A stretch of DNA of 64,000 nt from Utricularia gibba (GCA_002189035.1 NEEC01000009.1:1364001-1428000); one strand, 5' to 3'. Shown: positions 35,807 to 48,331, counted from the first letter of the stretch. Translations and numbers: made by a program. The notes: generated by a model from the sequence alone, not told the origin.

Positions 35807-37599
35807 ATGGAGATTTCATTGAAGGACCAGGGCAACGAATTTTTCAAGGCAGGGAACTATCTCAAGGCAGCTGCTCTGTATACTCAAGCAATTAAAAAAG
35901 ATCCATCAAATCACACCCTGTACAGGTATGTGTGATGACCCAACTTATGCTTCTTGTACATTATGTAACTCTGGTTAATTCAGGTTGGTTTTGAATGGCG
36001 TTTGTGTCTGTGCTTTTCATTTTGTTTTCTGTGTCGTCTTTTATCCGCTTGTTTGTGAATTAGCTGCTTTCGTATTTTATGGGCATGGAGTTGGTTATTC
36101 TTCTGACGATTTCGATTTCATTTTCACCAGCAACCGTGCTGCAGCTTTTTTGCATCTTGTAAAACTCAATAAAGCACTTGCCGATGCGGAGACGACCATC
36201 ACTCTGAAACCAGATTGGGAAAAGGTATGCATCCTTATTGAATATAATTAAAAATTTTACCAGTCTCCGCTTATCTTTGTATGCAGAGCTTTTTGGATTG
36301 TTTGTGCAGGGTTATTTCAGGAAAGGATGTGTTTTGGAGGCCATGGAACGATATGAAGATGTATGAGATTATATTGACTTGGGCTGAAGTTTCACCTGTT
36401 GATTATCTTCAGTCCATTGAATTTAGATATTCTTGCTGCAGGCTTTAGATGCTTTCCAAGTTTCCTTGAAGTATAATGCACAAAGTTCGGAGGTGGCGAA
36501 AAAAATCAAGAAGCTTACACAGCTGGCAAAAGATAAAAGGAGAGCAGAAGAAATTGAGACTATGAGATCAAATGTTGATGTGCCCAAAAACTTGGACTCG
36601 CTCAAAACTGAATTGGTGAGCTAATTTTCATCTTTTTAATGGGTCATTCATGTCCTATTCTATTTGATTTTATATGTATTCTTGTTGCTTGTGTTCTTCG
36701 TTCGACTTTTCAAATTTTTTATGTTATCTACACGGTGTACTGTATTTCCGCACTCACCTTTTTGTTTTTCTTTGTAGTACGGAAAATATAAGGATGAAAA
36801 TAGCTCAAATAGGATCTTTTCTTTCATCACTGAAACGATAGAGAACGCTATAAAAGCATGGCATCAGAATTCCACTGTGGAACCTAGAGTTCATTTCCTG
36901 CTCGTTGATAAGACAGACACTGAGAAGTATGCTCCTGCTGTCAATATTGAGAAGGTGTTTTCCTATTCCCTCTGGATGTATATGAGTCCACGAAATCATT
37001 TTTTCCTTCACGGCTTTTCTTTATGGAGGTCGATCTAGCTTATGAATTTTGATGCTTCTGGAAATGTCAGGCCTTTGAATCTCCAGAAACACACAGCAAT
37101 TGCTTTACCTTTCTCAGGCAGTATGCTGAAGATTCTTTCTCTGAAGCTGCCTGCTTAGTGGCTCCCAAAAGCAAAATATCCTATCCTCAGGTATATCTGG
37201 TTTCTGCAACCCGGAAGATTGTTTTATCTCGCAAGTGATATGATGGAGTCAGTTTACACTGTTGCGGATTCTGAACCAAGGCCCTCTTCTTAAAATTATC
37301 TCGATACATGTGGATATAGGTGTGGAAGGGACAAGGGTCTAGAAAATGGAAGCATGGGCAAAGTGATGGATTCTTTTTTCAATTGGAATCACCTGCCGTG
37401 CGTAAAATCTGGTTTGTTCCAAGCACTAGTGAGAAGGGCCAGACTCTCTGCAGGTATAATCCTCTGCATCTTTTTTATCCTGCGCGATTTGTTCAGTTGT
37501 TCACTATCGTATTCTGCCTTATCAACCAAATATATGACCAGGGAACCTGTTTTGCTGGACATCGGCGCGCATGAAGTGCTCCCTCGTCTATTCAAATAA
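35807..37599 (+). CDS. TPR3: TPR co-chaperone (TPR3-like)
   Basis: Small cytosolic TPR protein of the type that binds the C-termini of HSP70/HSP90. Eight exons, 308 aa: 35807-35925, 36131-36224, 36310-36360, 36442-36615, 36778-36954, 37071-37190, 37320-37453, 37542-37599. Seen: three TPR units at about residues 3-105 (DQGNEFFKAGNYLKAAALYT, SNRAAAFLHL, GYFRKGCVLEAMERYEDALDAF) with the carboxylate-clamp positions K/N-N-K/R; a charged helical linker; and a plant-specific C-terminal domain with LLVDKTDTEKYAPAVNIEKA, SYPQVWKGQGSRKW and LDIGAHEVLPRLFK. From memory this is the Arabidopsis At1g04190 family. In Arabidopsis that gene lies next to dymeclin (At1g04200); here dymeclin is 4 kb downstream, which supports the call. 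Confidence 0.88.
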
Positions 37600-38526
37600 G
37601 GGTAGAATACAAGCCATCCTGTCACCGTTTTGGACATAAACTTTCAAGGAGGCGGCATCAGAAACAGACTGTAACCACTTCAAGAGCACAGAAATCTTTT
37701 CAAGAAGAATGCATCAAGTGAAAGATGCTGAACTTGGAGGTACGTGTCCTGGATCACAAGAGGTTCTCTCGCAACTGATGCATCCTGGGGAGCATGTGTT
37801 CCTACAGATATGACACTTTTTTCCTCCCCTTTTTTTGGTAGACCTGCAGTGCTCTTTTGGTTTCCCTTATGTATCATTAGCTGCTTGCATGTGATTTGGA
37901 ATCTGTATCTATTTGTCTATCTATCCCCAGAAACATGAACTTTGTGGAAATCTGTTTCGTTTGAATGCCTCATGCCTCCCAAGAAAGAAGCATTTTCGTT
38001 TTTCAACTTTGCCATCGCATGCTTCCAACAAATTCTTCCTGCGTTGAAAAACAGGAATGCAAGTAAAAAAATGGTTTTCAAATGGAGTAGAGGATCCCAA
38101 TTAATTAATGCCGGTCTGCGCTACCCATTAACAGCGTTGCTTTAATGTCATGTGTTTGCATTACCTTAATTAATTACTTTTTTGGGATTAGGGAATCTCA
38201 ACCATCCCGTTGTCTGCATTATTGACTCTTGTTTGTGTGTGTGCGTCTCTCTGTCTGTAAATAAAAATGTGTGCGTATCATCGCCCCATGTTTCCGTGAC
38301 GTGTCATCACGTGGTTGGCGGTTAATGTTTCGGTAAGAACTTGGACATAATCGCAGGTACCGTCTCTCCTGTTAACTGCCAACCGTATTAATTACTTCCT
38401 CACATTCCACGATCGCAATTAATGCTAAACTTTGACTCCCAGATTACCCAAAAACACGTTTTGTCTACTTTTTCTTCTTCTTCTTCTTCCTTTCGACATC
38501 TCCACACAGACACATAACACACATAC
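37600..38526. other. Intergenic region between TPR3 and the EGF-like gene
   Basis: 927 bp: the presumed TPR3 3' UTR on the left, and on the right a CT-rich tract (CTTCTTCTTCTTCTTCC near 38470-38490) just ahead of the EGF-like gene, typical of a 5' UTR or Y-patch. A GACGTGTCATCACGTGG segment near 38297 carries a G-box core (CACGTG). Confidence 0.5.
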
Positions 38527-39539
38527 ATGGCTACCTTCTGGTACTCTGCTGTGTACCTAGTTTTGTTGGCATCCGTCTCCTATACCGCCACCGCTGCCGA
38601 TTCTTTGTTCCCATTTCTTCCTCCTTTCTCTGGTTCATCACTTGCTGTTGCTCACCTTTTTTTGGATTTGAATGAAATGCGGCTTCTGAAAATTTGAATC
38701 TTTACTCCTTTATGTGTAGGGAACAATGATAGCGTATGCCCCCAAAGTGTGTGTGGAAGAGGTAATTGCGTAGCTTCCAACAGCAGCATAGTTGGATTTG
38801 TTTGCCACTGTGATCCTGGGTGGACTCAGCCTTTTGAAAATGGCCCGTGCATCATTCCAAATTGTTAGTCGCGTGCTCCGTAAGCTCCTCTGATTATGAT
38901 TAATCAGAAGCTAACTTTTTGGTTTGTGATTTCCCAGGTACGCTGAACTTCAACTGCGGCAGTCCACCGGCACCGGCGCCGCCGCCGACCGATAGAAACA
39001 AACCCAATTCTTCGTTTTTCGATCGTAAGAACAATGAGCCCTGAAATTAAGCGAACTCCAAAAGCTGTGCAAGTTTGTTTTTTTATGACGTTTTGGATGA
39101 TCTCAGCGTGCCACTGGATTAGTTGTGGAGGAGGAACGTGCAACTCTACATCACTTTTCACACACAACTGTGAATGTGGCGAGGGATATCACAACTTGTT
39201 CAATTCCTCAGCCTTTCCATGTTACAAAGAATGTAAGAATCCAAGATTTGCAAAAGTTGAACATGGAAAACACATTCCAATCTTGTTTCTGCTGTAGGTT
39301 CATTTGGCCTCGGCTGTGACAATCTGGGAATCAACCCCACGAACTCATCGATCCATAGCCCCCCTTCGAGGGCCACCTCATATGGTAATGTAACTCTGAC
39401 TGAATCTTGTTTTCCTCCTGTTTACTACAATAGGTTTGCTGGTTGTTTTGCAGCATTAAGACTGGAGAAAAGAACGATGTTGGAGTTGCTGATCACTTGG
39501 ATGCCGTCTCTGGCTCTGATGCTCCTATTTTGCACTTAG
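38527..39539 (+). CDS. Secreted, probably GPI-anchored EGF-like protein
   Basis: 211-aa extracellular protein of unknown function. Six exons: 38527-38632, 38720-38863, 38938-39024, 39107-39232, 39298-39384, 39454-39539; every intron is phase 1. Seen: a signal peptide (YLVLLASVSYTATAA); a first EGF-like module (VCPQSVCGRGNCVASN .. FVCHCDPGWTQP); NCTLNFNC; a proline-rich linker; a second module (PCHWISCGGGTCNST .. HNCECGEGYHNL); CSFGLGCDNLGI; and a hydrophobic C-terminal tail (LLITWMPSLALMLLFCT) without a following cytosolic part, as in GPI signals. Numerous N-x-S/T sites. Related plant proteins are annotated only as EGF-like or Notch-like; I recognise the family but not a function. Confidence 0.85.
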
Positions 39540-39816
39540 ATGAGATGTTTCTGCATCATTTTTCCCATGGCTGTTGACATTGGATACAAAAAGTAGTGCA
39601 CTTCGGTTTGCTACATTATCAGTTGATTGTAAAAATGAATAAAGCTGCGTTTTTTTTCCATTTCCTACATGGTATACAGGTAACCAGTAAACGAGAAAGC
39701 AATAATCTCAAACTCATATTTCCTGCTTCCAGTTCCTCCAAAGATGCCCCTGTAACAAAATGAAATCGAAAGCTGACAACTTTTTATTCATTCTGGTTAT
39801 TCATTGAATAGTAATA

Positions 39817-40797
39817 TCAAATCCCTTCGTCTGTCCAAAGCTTCATCTTTGACAATGGCGTCCTCAAGTACCCCTCCACCTCAAATTTCTTAGGGGATAA
39901 TTTTCTGTACTTGTCAAACTGTTCCCTGGCCTCTGCACGCCTATCAGTTAACGTAAAGATCATTCCTTTGCAAAAGTATGGCCGAAAATCAGATGGATCC
40001 TCTTTCACTAACTCATCATAGCTTGCCAAGGCTTCATCAACGTTCTTGTGAAGAAACTGCATTTGCGCCATTATCAGCTTTACATCTCTAGCTTCTTTCA
40101 GCCTCCCTTCACTCTCTGCGACTCTTAGAGCCTCCTCTAACCGACCCATCACAGATTCCCTCTCGCCGGACCTGTCCATCAACAACGCATTCTCGAACAA
40201 AGCTTCAAACGACAGGGGATTAGTAGCCAAAATGTCTTCAAATGCTGCCCGGGCTTCCTCTGTTTTTCCTATTTCACTCAAAAGCCTAGCCATTAAGAAC
40301 TTCAATTCAAGATTCTCGGGTTGAGCGGCTGTTAGTTTCCTTAACATGGCTAAGCTCTCTTCGTCCTCGCCGGCTTCCAGCTTCTCTTGAAGAAGCTTTT
40401 TCAACGCCTCCATGGTCTCCGGATTGGAACTCAGCAACTGGGTCAGGGGCGAACCGCCTCCAGACATCGAGCCCTCACTCAATGAATCTTCAGTTACCGG
40501 AGTCGGTGGCGCAACCGTCGCCCTAACATGCAAATTCGCGAAGCCCCCGAATGTAGCCGCCGCCAAAATCACGGCACATGCAGCGGTTCTAATCTGGGGA
40601 ATGCAGAAGTTATTCGCGGCCGACGGATTCGAATCGCCCGAAGCAGTAGCTTGACAAGCGAAAACTGTCGTCTTTGGTGGAAACACGAGGTATGGCGCGC
40701 GGAGATGGAGATTCGCGTAGGAGGAGCGTGGGAGAGACGGTGGCCTAAAAACAGGAAGCGTGGGGGGCGACAATCGAATCTGCATAGCGGAATCCAT
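39817..40797 (-). CDS. Chloroplast TPR protein (SLOW GREEN 1-like)
   Basis: Intronless 326-aa protein. Seen: an N-terminal Ser/Pro/Arg-rich transit peptide (about residues 1-50); a hydrophobic segment (AACAVILAAATFGGFA, about 70-86) that could be a membrane anchor or part of a bipartite signal; then TPR helices from about 125 on (EEARAAFEDILATNPLSFEA, VDEALASYDELVKEDPSDFRP, RRAEAREQFDKYRKLSPKKF) and a conserved end VEGYLRTPLSKMKL. Plant homologues with this C-terminus are plastid TPR proteins needed for greening; the link to SLOW GREEN 1 is from memory and moderate. It is divergent from dymeclin with a 744-bp shared upstream region. Confidence 0.85.
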   Translation of the reverse strand: MDSAMQIRLSPPTLPVFRPPSLPRSSYANLHLRAPYLVFPPKTTVFACQATASGDSNPSAANNFCIPQIRTAACAVILAAATFGGFANLHVRATVAPPTPVTEDSLSEGSMSGGGSPLTQLLSSNPETMEALKKLLQEKLEAGEDEESLAMLRKLTAAQPENLELKFLMARLLSEIGKTEEARAAFEDILATNPLSFEALFENALLMDRSGERESVMGRLEEALRVAESEGRLKEARDVKLIMAQMQFLHKNVDEALASYDELVKEDPSDFRPYFCKGMIFTLTDRRAEAREQFDKYRKLSPKKFEVEGYLRTPLSKMKLWTDEGI

Positions 40798-41541
40798 TTC
40801 GACGGCCAGGGCCGTGGTTCAGGGGACTCGTTGTTCCGCCGGAACTGAACGGGATCTACGGTTCTGGAGTCCGGAGATTAAAGACCCAAAGGAATGGGCC
40901 TAACGGCAACACTCTTAATGGGCTCTATCAACCCAAAACAAATAAATTTAATTATATACATATATATTTTTTCGTCAAAATTTTTTAATTAAGTCAAGCT
41001 TTTCCATGACCGTACTCAGTCAACTCTGGTGTGTAATTTTAGAAGAAAAAATGATATAAAATTGATATTGTGGGCCATCTTAAAAGTCAAAATTGAGAAG
41101 TAGACATTGTGTTTGTTTTGTAATTTCACATTATGTAAAATTGAATCAGTTTGAAATTGTAAAATTATTGAAACAGAAAACTATTGAGATAAATTAATTT
41201 ATTCAATATTAATTTTACCCTTAATTTACGCGCGTTTCAAAGTGATGCAAATTGAAGCTACTGCCACCCCCGTCCGCCGGGGCTAATTTACGCGCCGGCG
41301 CAATAAAGCACGCCGGGGGCCTCGATTTCTACCCTCCGGTGCGCGTTTTACGCAGTCAAGCTGAGTGAGGGTTACCTTATAAAAATGAACATTTGTCAAA
41401 TAAGTTTAGTACTGTCTGATAATAACGGAAAGTTTCTCGGATCGATCGAAGAGATTTCAGATTTGACTTGCGTCATTCGTGGCGGTCGTTGGCAATTCTA
41501 GACTAATTTTATTGTTTCCGGTGAGACTATCGGATCATAGC
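40798..41541. promoter_or_regulatory. Bidirectional promoter region, plastid TPR protein / dymeclin
   Basis: 744 bp between divergent start codons. TGGGCC/TGGGCT site-II-like elements occur near 40896 and 40920, close to the TPR gene. Positions 40930-41230 are AT-rich; 41260-41350 is an unusual GC-rich patch (CCGGCGCAATAAAGCACGCC). Confidence 0.5.
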
Positions 41542-44500
41542 ATGGGCGGAGTGGCGTCGTCCCCGCGGTTGGGCGGCGGAGATAGGCCGCTAGAGAAGGC
41601 GGAGTACTTGATAGGAGAATTTGTCGGGAGAAATCATTTCCTCTGGGGTCTGATTACTGGCAGAGGCTTCTGGAGTTGCGTATCGATCTACGTTGGCGAT
41701 CGGATCGCGTTCTGCACGCTTGCCAGCACTTGGGTTTGTGCACTCTTACTTTTATGAAATTCTGCGGAAACTTTCCTGTGTTTTTTTGTCGTCGAGCTTT
41801 GTTATGCACCAGTTTGGGTTTACTTGATGATGTCAGTTGTCAAGGAGATTGGGTTTTCTTTTTGAAAAGCGGTACCTGAGATCAAACTCGGACAAATTGG
41901 CTTGTTAGTTTTGCGATTGCCCCTTCTTTTATTTCTTTTCGGTTCACTTTGGTTTGTTCCATTGCCTTTTCGTTTAACGCGTCTTATATGGTTTTGGGAT
42001 ATATTGACTTTCAGCCATGAATAACCATAGCACGCGACACCTTGCAAAGATACTAATTCACTTGGCGTGGTGCTTGCAAGAGTGTCTTTCTGTTTCATGG
42101 CCATCCCCTTCATTTTCAAGAGCTCTTAATGCTCTGTGCATATCTTCTGTGTTTCTTAAATATCTCATTGAGGAGTCTAACAGCGACAGCTTTGAAGAAC
42201 TGTACCTATGCCTGGATGAAACGGAGCCCCTTCCAAAGAATTTCTCCAAAGGTTATATGTTCACCTTCAAAATCTTTCTTTTTATATATGGATGGGTAGT
42301 AATGCTTTCCAGTATCAAATTATTTTCTTCATCCATTCTTTTGTTGCTATGCAATGGTGAACGGATTTCTCTAACTTACTCCATCTATCCATCTTCTGAA
42401 TCCTACTGGTACAGGAGAAACAGTTGAGAGCCTAGTGATGCGCAGTGTTTTTAAATTTATTGGCAGAGTTGATGTCAGGTAAGCTAATGATTAGTGTCAC
42501 CTTGATGGATGCTCCGCCACTGTTGATGAGATTGGTTGTGGCTTCACCATGTCTTCATACCTTCTGCATACTATCTCGTAAAAGTATTTTTTCTCCTGTA
42601 GCTCTGGAACCTATCTTCTTCATCAACAACTTCTTCATTTCGTAGCAATCACCATGTCAACACAACTTCTTTCTTGTCCGTCACCAGGACCAAGTGACAC
42701 ACACCCGTTTATTGATTCAGCAATGATCCTGGTAGGATTCTTTGAGTGCGGAAGTTTCATTGTACTAAGCAATTATTCCGTCTGAAAAGGATCAATTTTT
42801 TCAGGAAAGCACTGTGGTTAACTTGGTAGTCCGCAAGTTGTTGATGAATTACTTAATAAGGCCACGTCTTTTTCTGGACGGTTCATTTTCCCAATTATCT
42901 TTCGAACGAAATGAAACCAGCTTATTGCCGAAAGTTGGCTTTGCAGCAGGTATGACTCCTTGCAGACATGCTTTCTTTTTTGGAAAGTTGTACCACATGA
43001 AGAATGACCGCGAATGGAAGCAATTCATCATATGTTATTTTATCCTTAACTGTTTTCAGCATGTGATCTGGTTCTCATCATTCTTATGTTTACAGCATGC
43101 TTGATGCGGCTGCCGCTAAATTACTCGGTCACATCAAAATCTGAAGCTTGGCAAAGAGTACTTGCTGAAGCGAGTCTAAATGTGTTACTTTTACTGTGCA
43201 ATTTCCGGAGAAGCATACCAGAAGAGTATATTCAGGACATGCTGGACAACAGAAATTGCAAGCCCTTCGAGAAGGAAGAGCCATGCTTTTCTGAAAACCC
43301 TTTCTACAAGGCATTGGAAAATGTTCAGGATACAGAATGTAATTCGCAACAGTGAACTCGTATTTGGTTCGTTTAGAATTTATTACATTTTTTTGTCTGT
43401 ACTGCTCCGTATGTTCATGCAGTTGATCGCACTGACCTAGAGGTTAATGCACATAATTTCCCAATCGTGAGGATACCTTTTGCATCTCTATTTGACAGCC
43501 TTGGGATGTAAGTGCTCACATTTTCGATGCTTTGCTTTGAACATGGCTTTATAATGAATATGTCGAGTGTATATAAATTTATGTATATGATTTTTTTCCA
43601 AGTTTCCTGGCAGACGAAGCCTCTGTCCTGTTGCTTTACTTGCTTGTACATGGAAATCCAAGCTTTTTAGAGTATACTCTGGTCAGAACTGATATCGACA
43701 CACTGGTAAGTTTGATAGTTGCGAATTTCACTTTTCTTACTGATATGGTTTATCCGTAGAGAACCTTGAAATGTGTTTGTAATTGCAAAATGATGCCTTA
43801 GGTTGTGGATTGATACGCTCCCTTGCTCTGCATGTTCTTCCGTGTCTAAATGGTGTATTGTGTTCTTTTTTTAGATGTTTTTAATATAAAATTTCTCAGC
43901 CTTGGATTTTATCCTTGAATAATTTCTTACTTGTTTGCAGAGAAATTATGTGCAATCACCATTATATATGATTAGCAGTGTGAAAAGTTTTTCTAGATGT
44001 TTTTGAGTTTTGGGAATAAGTTTCACAAATTTGTGCTCTTAAATTTGTTTAATTTCTGTTGTCACCAATTTTCAGATATTCCTTTTTCATAAAACAGTTG
44101 ATGCCGATGCTCGAGACTCTTTATAATGCTCCAGCAATGATGCCAAATCACATTTATATGGTGATCGTAATTTTGCTCATTTTAAGTCAGGATCACTGTT
44201 TCAGTGCTAGTATTCACAGAGCGGTAAAAATGGCCTCAGCTCACATATTATTATGGAGTTGTTTCGTGCTAAAACTTGAAAAAGCATTCTTTTGTAGATT
44301 CTTCCAAACATTTCGTGGTACAAAGAATGCCGTCTTAATCAAACTTCTCTGGGCTCTTTTATGGTGGTAATTTTGATTAGGACTGTAAGATACGATCTTT
44401 TTAAAATGCAGGTTGGGCTCTGGCTCTTGCCCTTTCTGATAGCTTTTAAAAACTTTTGCTATGTTCTGATTGCATAAAATAATTCAGTTTGCCTCACATT

Positions 44501-45896
44501 TGAAACAGGATGTTTATCTCCTTACAAGTTGTCTAGCAACTTTGGCAAATTTAGCACCACACGCACATCATCTTAGCTCATATGCATCGCAGCAGTTGGT
44601 TAGCCTTTTCTGTGTGCTTTCTCACAAGTACGTCAACCCTTGTTCCAGCTGCTTGTAGTTTGGTATCTTGAGTTAAGCTTTTCATATCATGTTCTAGTTA
44701 TGTGTCTAAGTTGGGTAAATATATTTCAATATATAGGTACAATAAACTAGCTGAAATCGAAAATGCCAAAACGATAATTTCAAATGGTGATCTCATTGGA
44801 GACAACTTTCTGGATGATACTGTAATGAAGTTTTTCTATGACTACCATGTTTTCCGAAGATGAAATAAATATTTTTTTTGAGATTCATTTACTGCTTTGA
44901 AGTCAGCAGACTTGCATATATGCACCGATTTCTTGAGACATGCGCTGGAGATTTTGAATACAATTCTAACCTACGCATTACCAAGAAACCCTGAGGTGGG
45001 TGGATTCAGTTGAACGTTATTCCTTCTGATTCATGTTTTCTGTTCGCTGACAAGCCCTAGAGTATGAGTATTCAACTGAATCCGGTTTTCCAGGTTGTGT
45101 ATGCGATTATGCAGAGGCAGGAAGTTTTTCTTCCTTTTAAAAATCACCCTCGTTTCAATGAGGTGTTGGAGAACATATACACCGTGAGTGTTCTTTTTTA
45201 TTCTCTATGATTTTGTCGAATCATCCACCAAGTTGCGATTGCGCTGTTGATAGAAGCCTGCTGTAAAAAAAAAAAAGGCCCCCGCTTTCTTCCTCATATG
45301 ATATTCGACCCACTCATCTCTATCACAGGTCCTGGATTTCTTCAACGAACGAGTTGATGCTGATAAGACGGACGGTGATTGGTGTGTAGAGAAAGTGCTC
45401 CAAGTGATAATACAGCACAGCCGATCATGGAGGGGAGTGGGCATGAAAGTAAGGCGCAACAACTCATTCGCTTTGCTGCGTTCCCTTTTTAATCCTTTCA
45501 TGACACCCTATTTCACTATTGGAACAGCTTTTCTCTCAGTTGCATTTCACCTACGAAGAAGAGAAGCATCCTGAAGAATTCTTTATTCCTCATGTTTGGC
45601 AGCTTATCCTGTCAAAAGGGTATAAAAATTGTCCATTTTGCATTCCTTTTTTCCTCATCAACTTAACCACCATTTTGACCTTGTTTCATGCAGTCATATA
45701 AGTTTCAATCTTGGTAGCATACGCTTGTTCCCCGTGACTGTTGATGTAAGTTCCTACCACCCTTCGTTTTTGTTGTCTGATATTTAAAAATTGACCTGCC
45801 TGCGTTAAAAACAAATGTTGATGGCATTTTCAGGATAATACAGAACACAAGAAGCAATTGAACAGACTCCCAAGTAACGAGGATGTCTTCCACTAA
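41542..45896 (+). CDS. Dymeclin homologue (one-base frameshift in exon 1)
   Basis: Peripheral Golgi protein involved in vesicle traffic; the family has many hydrophobic and dileucine segments. Eighteen exons, about 717 aa: 41542-41733, 42015-42251, 42415-42478, 42602-42731, 42805-42949, 43096-43338, 43423-43507, 43603-43705, 44098-44223, 44298-44411, 44509-44627, 44737-44821, 44903-44995, 45094-45183, 45329-45448, 45528-45619, 45694-45745, 45834-45896. Seen: [10 protein letters not shown] start; [56 protein letters not shown]; and [15 protein letters not shown]. Exon 1 is one base short at 41637-41641: after FVGRNHF the family sequence [13 protein letters not shown] continues only in the +1 frame. 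All later exons agree in phase. From memory the Arabidopsis counterpart is At1g04200. Confidence 0.9.
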
Positions 45897-47512
45897 TACT
45901 AGCAACCAATTCAGAAATAATTTTGTACAGCACTCACACACACCCACCATATGGCCATAACTATTTGCTTTTTTTTCTCCCGAGCATGTCCAATATGTTA
46001 CCCAACTGTGAAACATTTATTTACAATTACATTGTGGGGACTGGATATTCAATGAATGCCGGAAGAGGAGCATTTGCCGTTGACAATCTATTTAGTAATC
46101 ACTAGTATTTATGCAATGACTTTTGTAGTGAAGAAACCGTGAGCTGTGTCTCTACTTTTTTGCATAATTTCTTGAAGGTATGTCCGATCAGCCTATTGAC
46201 TCAATGTGAACATGAAATCCATTCTCTTGATGCTGTTTTGGATTACTCCTCAGAATGCTTCTGCACATTCACGGGCATCTTCTTAGTCAAGTATGCGACA
46301 TTTTTCTTCTAAGGTTAGCGATGGAAGGGTCCGGAGGATTCCGGTACACCCTCATCGGATTCTTGTAAAATGTCACGAAGCTCCGGTATGATCGGTCATT
46401 AGATGGGTTATGGGAGTTGGAAATGAATGGCTTTGTACATCTACGGTGATGAAATGTCTTCTCTATGTGCACCAACACAAACATCTTCATGGTAATGCCT
46501 AAACCATAAGTACTTAGCACCACACAGCTCCCTTTTCTGAACTTACGAGTCTCACATTTCATGTCATCAGGTTAGTAAACCAGAACTACTTGCTGTGGAA
46601 AGAAATTGATCGAGTTTAGGGGGTCATCATTGATTGGCTTTATGCAGACAGACCCCATCTTCCCTGCTCCCTACTTCATAGAATCTAGCAGGAAGATAGT
46701 ACGACACAGCATGTGGGATTTGAATAATTCTGCAGAATGCTGCGCTGCATTAGAGGAGAGGAGAGGAGGATTAATAAAAGCTGCTCAGCGTCTCCAGAAG
46801 GGTTAATTGGCTGATCCAATCCCCACCTTTGCAAGAACAAAGAAGCAGAGGAGGGGTTTGTGAATTGAATGCATCTGCAACCCTATTCTACGCAACACTA
46901 ATTCCTGCAGCTGAAAAAGCAAAAGCTGGATCTTCAAGAGAAGCAACTCGAATCTCGCAGCTGGCTGACTTGACTGATCTTCTTGATGCAAACCCACCAG
47001 TCGCTTATGTAGCGGCAGCACATTAACTAACCCTCTGCCTGGTTAGTTGGTTCGTATTCAAAAGTGAAGAGACCGGGACACTGTAAGAACCCTTCATCGT
47101 TAATGAATGAACATTCAAAATAAAAATTTCCCTGTCTATACCTCTCACCATCTCCCCTGATAACATGTTGCAGTGAGGGTAAGCATGTCCCAAGTTCCAA
47201 CATCATGCTTGGATCTTCTTATATAGTATCCTCAATACACTATCCGATAGAATGACAGAAGCTTGAGACATCCATGATTTCATAGTCTTCTCTTCGAAAT
47301 GTTTTTTTTTTCTTTTTTCTCTGGTTGCTATATATATGTATGTGCCTCCTTCCACAGATGAAGAATGTGAGACACAGCTGATCAAATATAAGAACGTGAA
47401 GCACAGAGAGAGGGGGAGAATTGTAGCAGTTTTGATGAAGACAGGGGTGCAAGAGCTTGTGGTGAAGCTGCCAGCATGATCTTAACTATCCTTCTTCATG
47501 GGGAAAGATCAG

Positions 47513-47830
47513 ATCATGCGGCAGTCTCATCTCATGCTCCTTGTCTCCGCACGCAAACTCCCTGCCTCCTGCTTATTCTTCTTCTTCTTATTGTTGTTTT
47601 TCATTAGGGTTTCATTACAGATGATGCGGCAGTCTCGTCTCATGCGCCTTGCCTCCACGCACAACCTCCCTGCTTTCTTCTTCTTCTGTTGTCACTAGGG
47701 CTTCATTACAACCTCTGCCATTCTCTTCTTGTCCCGTGATTACATTCTCCGGCTTCCTTATTCTTCTTCTTTAACTAGGGTTTCATGACAATCTCTGCCA
47801 TTCTCTTTCTGTCCAGGGATTGATTCCTTT
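47513..47830. repeat. Degenerate tandem repeat, CT-rich
   Basis: Two copies of an about 108-bp unit (ATGCGGCAGTCTC start at 47516 and 47624) are followed by two copies of an about 80-bp unit (CTCTGCCATTCTC at 47713 and 47793). All end in AGGGTTTCATTACA-like sequence (near 47605, 47697 and 47778). The first two copies are clearly homologous but diverged in their CTTCTTCTT tracts. Confidence 0.75.
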
Positions 47831-48243
47831 CTCCGATTCTGGTACAGTCTGCACCGTAGGAGCTCCCTGGTTTCATGGGGTCCTTTGGTTTCTAGAATAA
47901 GAAAGGATGCAGATTTCCGCTCTCGTTTCATGCCCTCTGCGCAGTTTAGGAGTAGTCGTGGAAGCCAACTGAAAAGCTCTGCATCTCTGAACTTAGGCTC
48001 TTGTCTCCATAGCCATACGCCTCAGGCGTGAAGCATTGCCTGTAATGCCTTCCTTAATATTTAATTATATTATATGATAATATTACTCACAAAAAAAGAA
48101 ATCTAAAATTCCCTTTTAACGAATTGGCCTGGATTCATCGCGTTTTGGAATAATTGGTAACTTGTACAAGTGTGACGCTTTTGGGAATCTTCATGACTGA
48201 ATGGCATGCCCCGAGTGTCCAGATTCATCCCCCCAAAACTGGC

Positions 48244-48250
48244 TATAAAT
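48244..48250 (+). promoter_or_regulatory. TATA box of ATP sulfurylase
   Basis: TATAAAT lies 82 bp before the ATG at 48332, which predicts a 5' UTR of about 55 nt. Confidence 0.55.
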
Positions 48251-48331
48251 TAATTCTCGTTAGGCTGCGCTCCGCAACCGCTCTCGGAGCCCCAGCGGTC
48301 TAACCGAGCCAACCAAGGGAGACCAAGAAAG

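Larger units (their letters stand above)
45897..48331. other. Unassigned region between dymeclin and ATP sulfurylase
   Basis: About 2.4 kb. The left part should hold the dymeclin 3' UTR. Positions 46600-47110 contain short exon-like open stretches with an AATAAA-type end (AAAATAAAAATTT near 47120), possibly an unrecognised or non-coding transcript. Positions 47500-47830 are an internally repeated CT-rich stretch. The right end is the ATP sulfurylase promoter. Confidence 0.45.
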
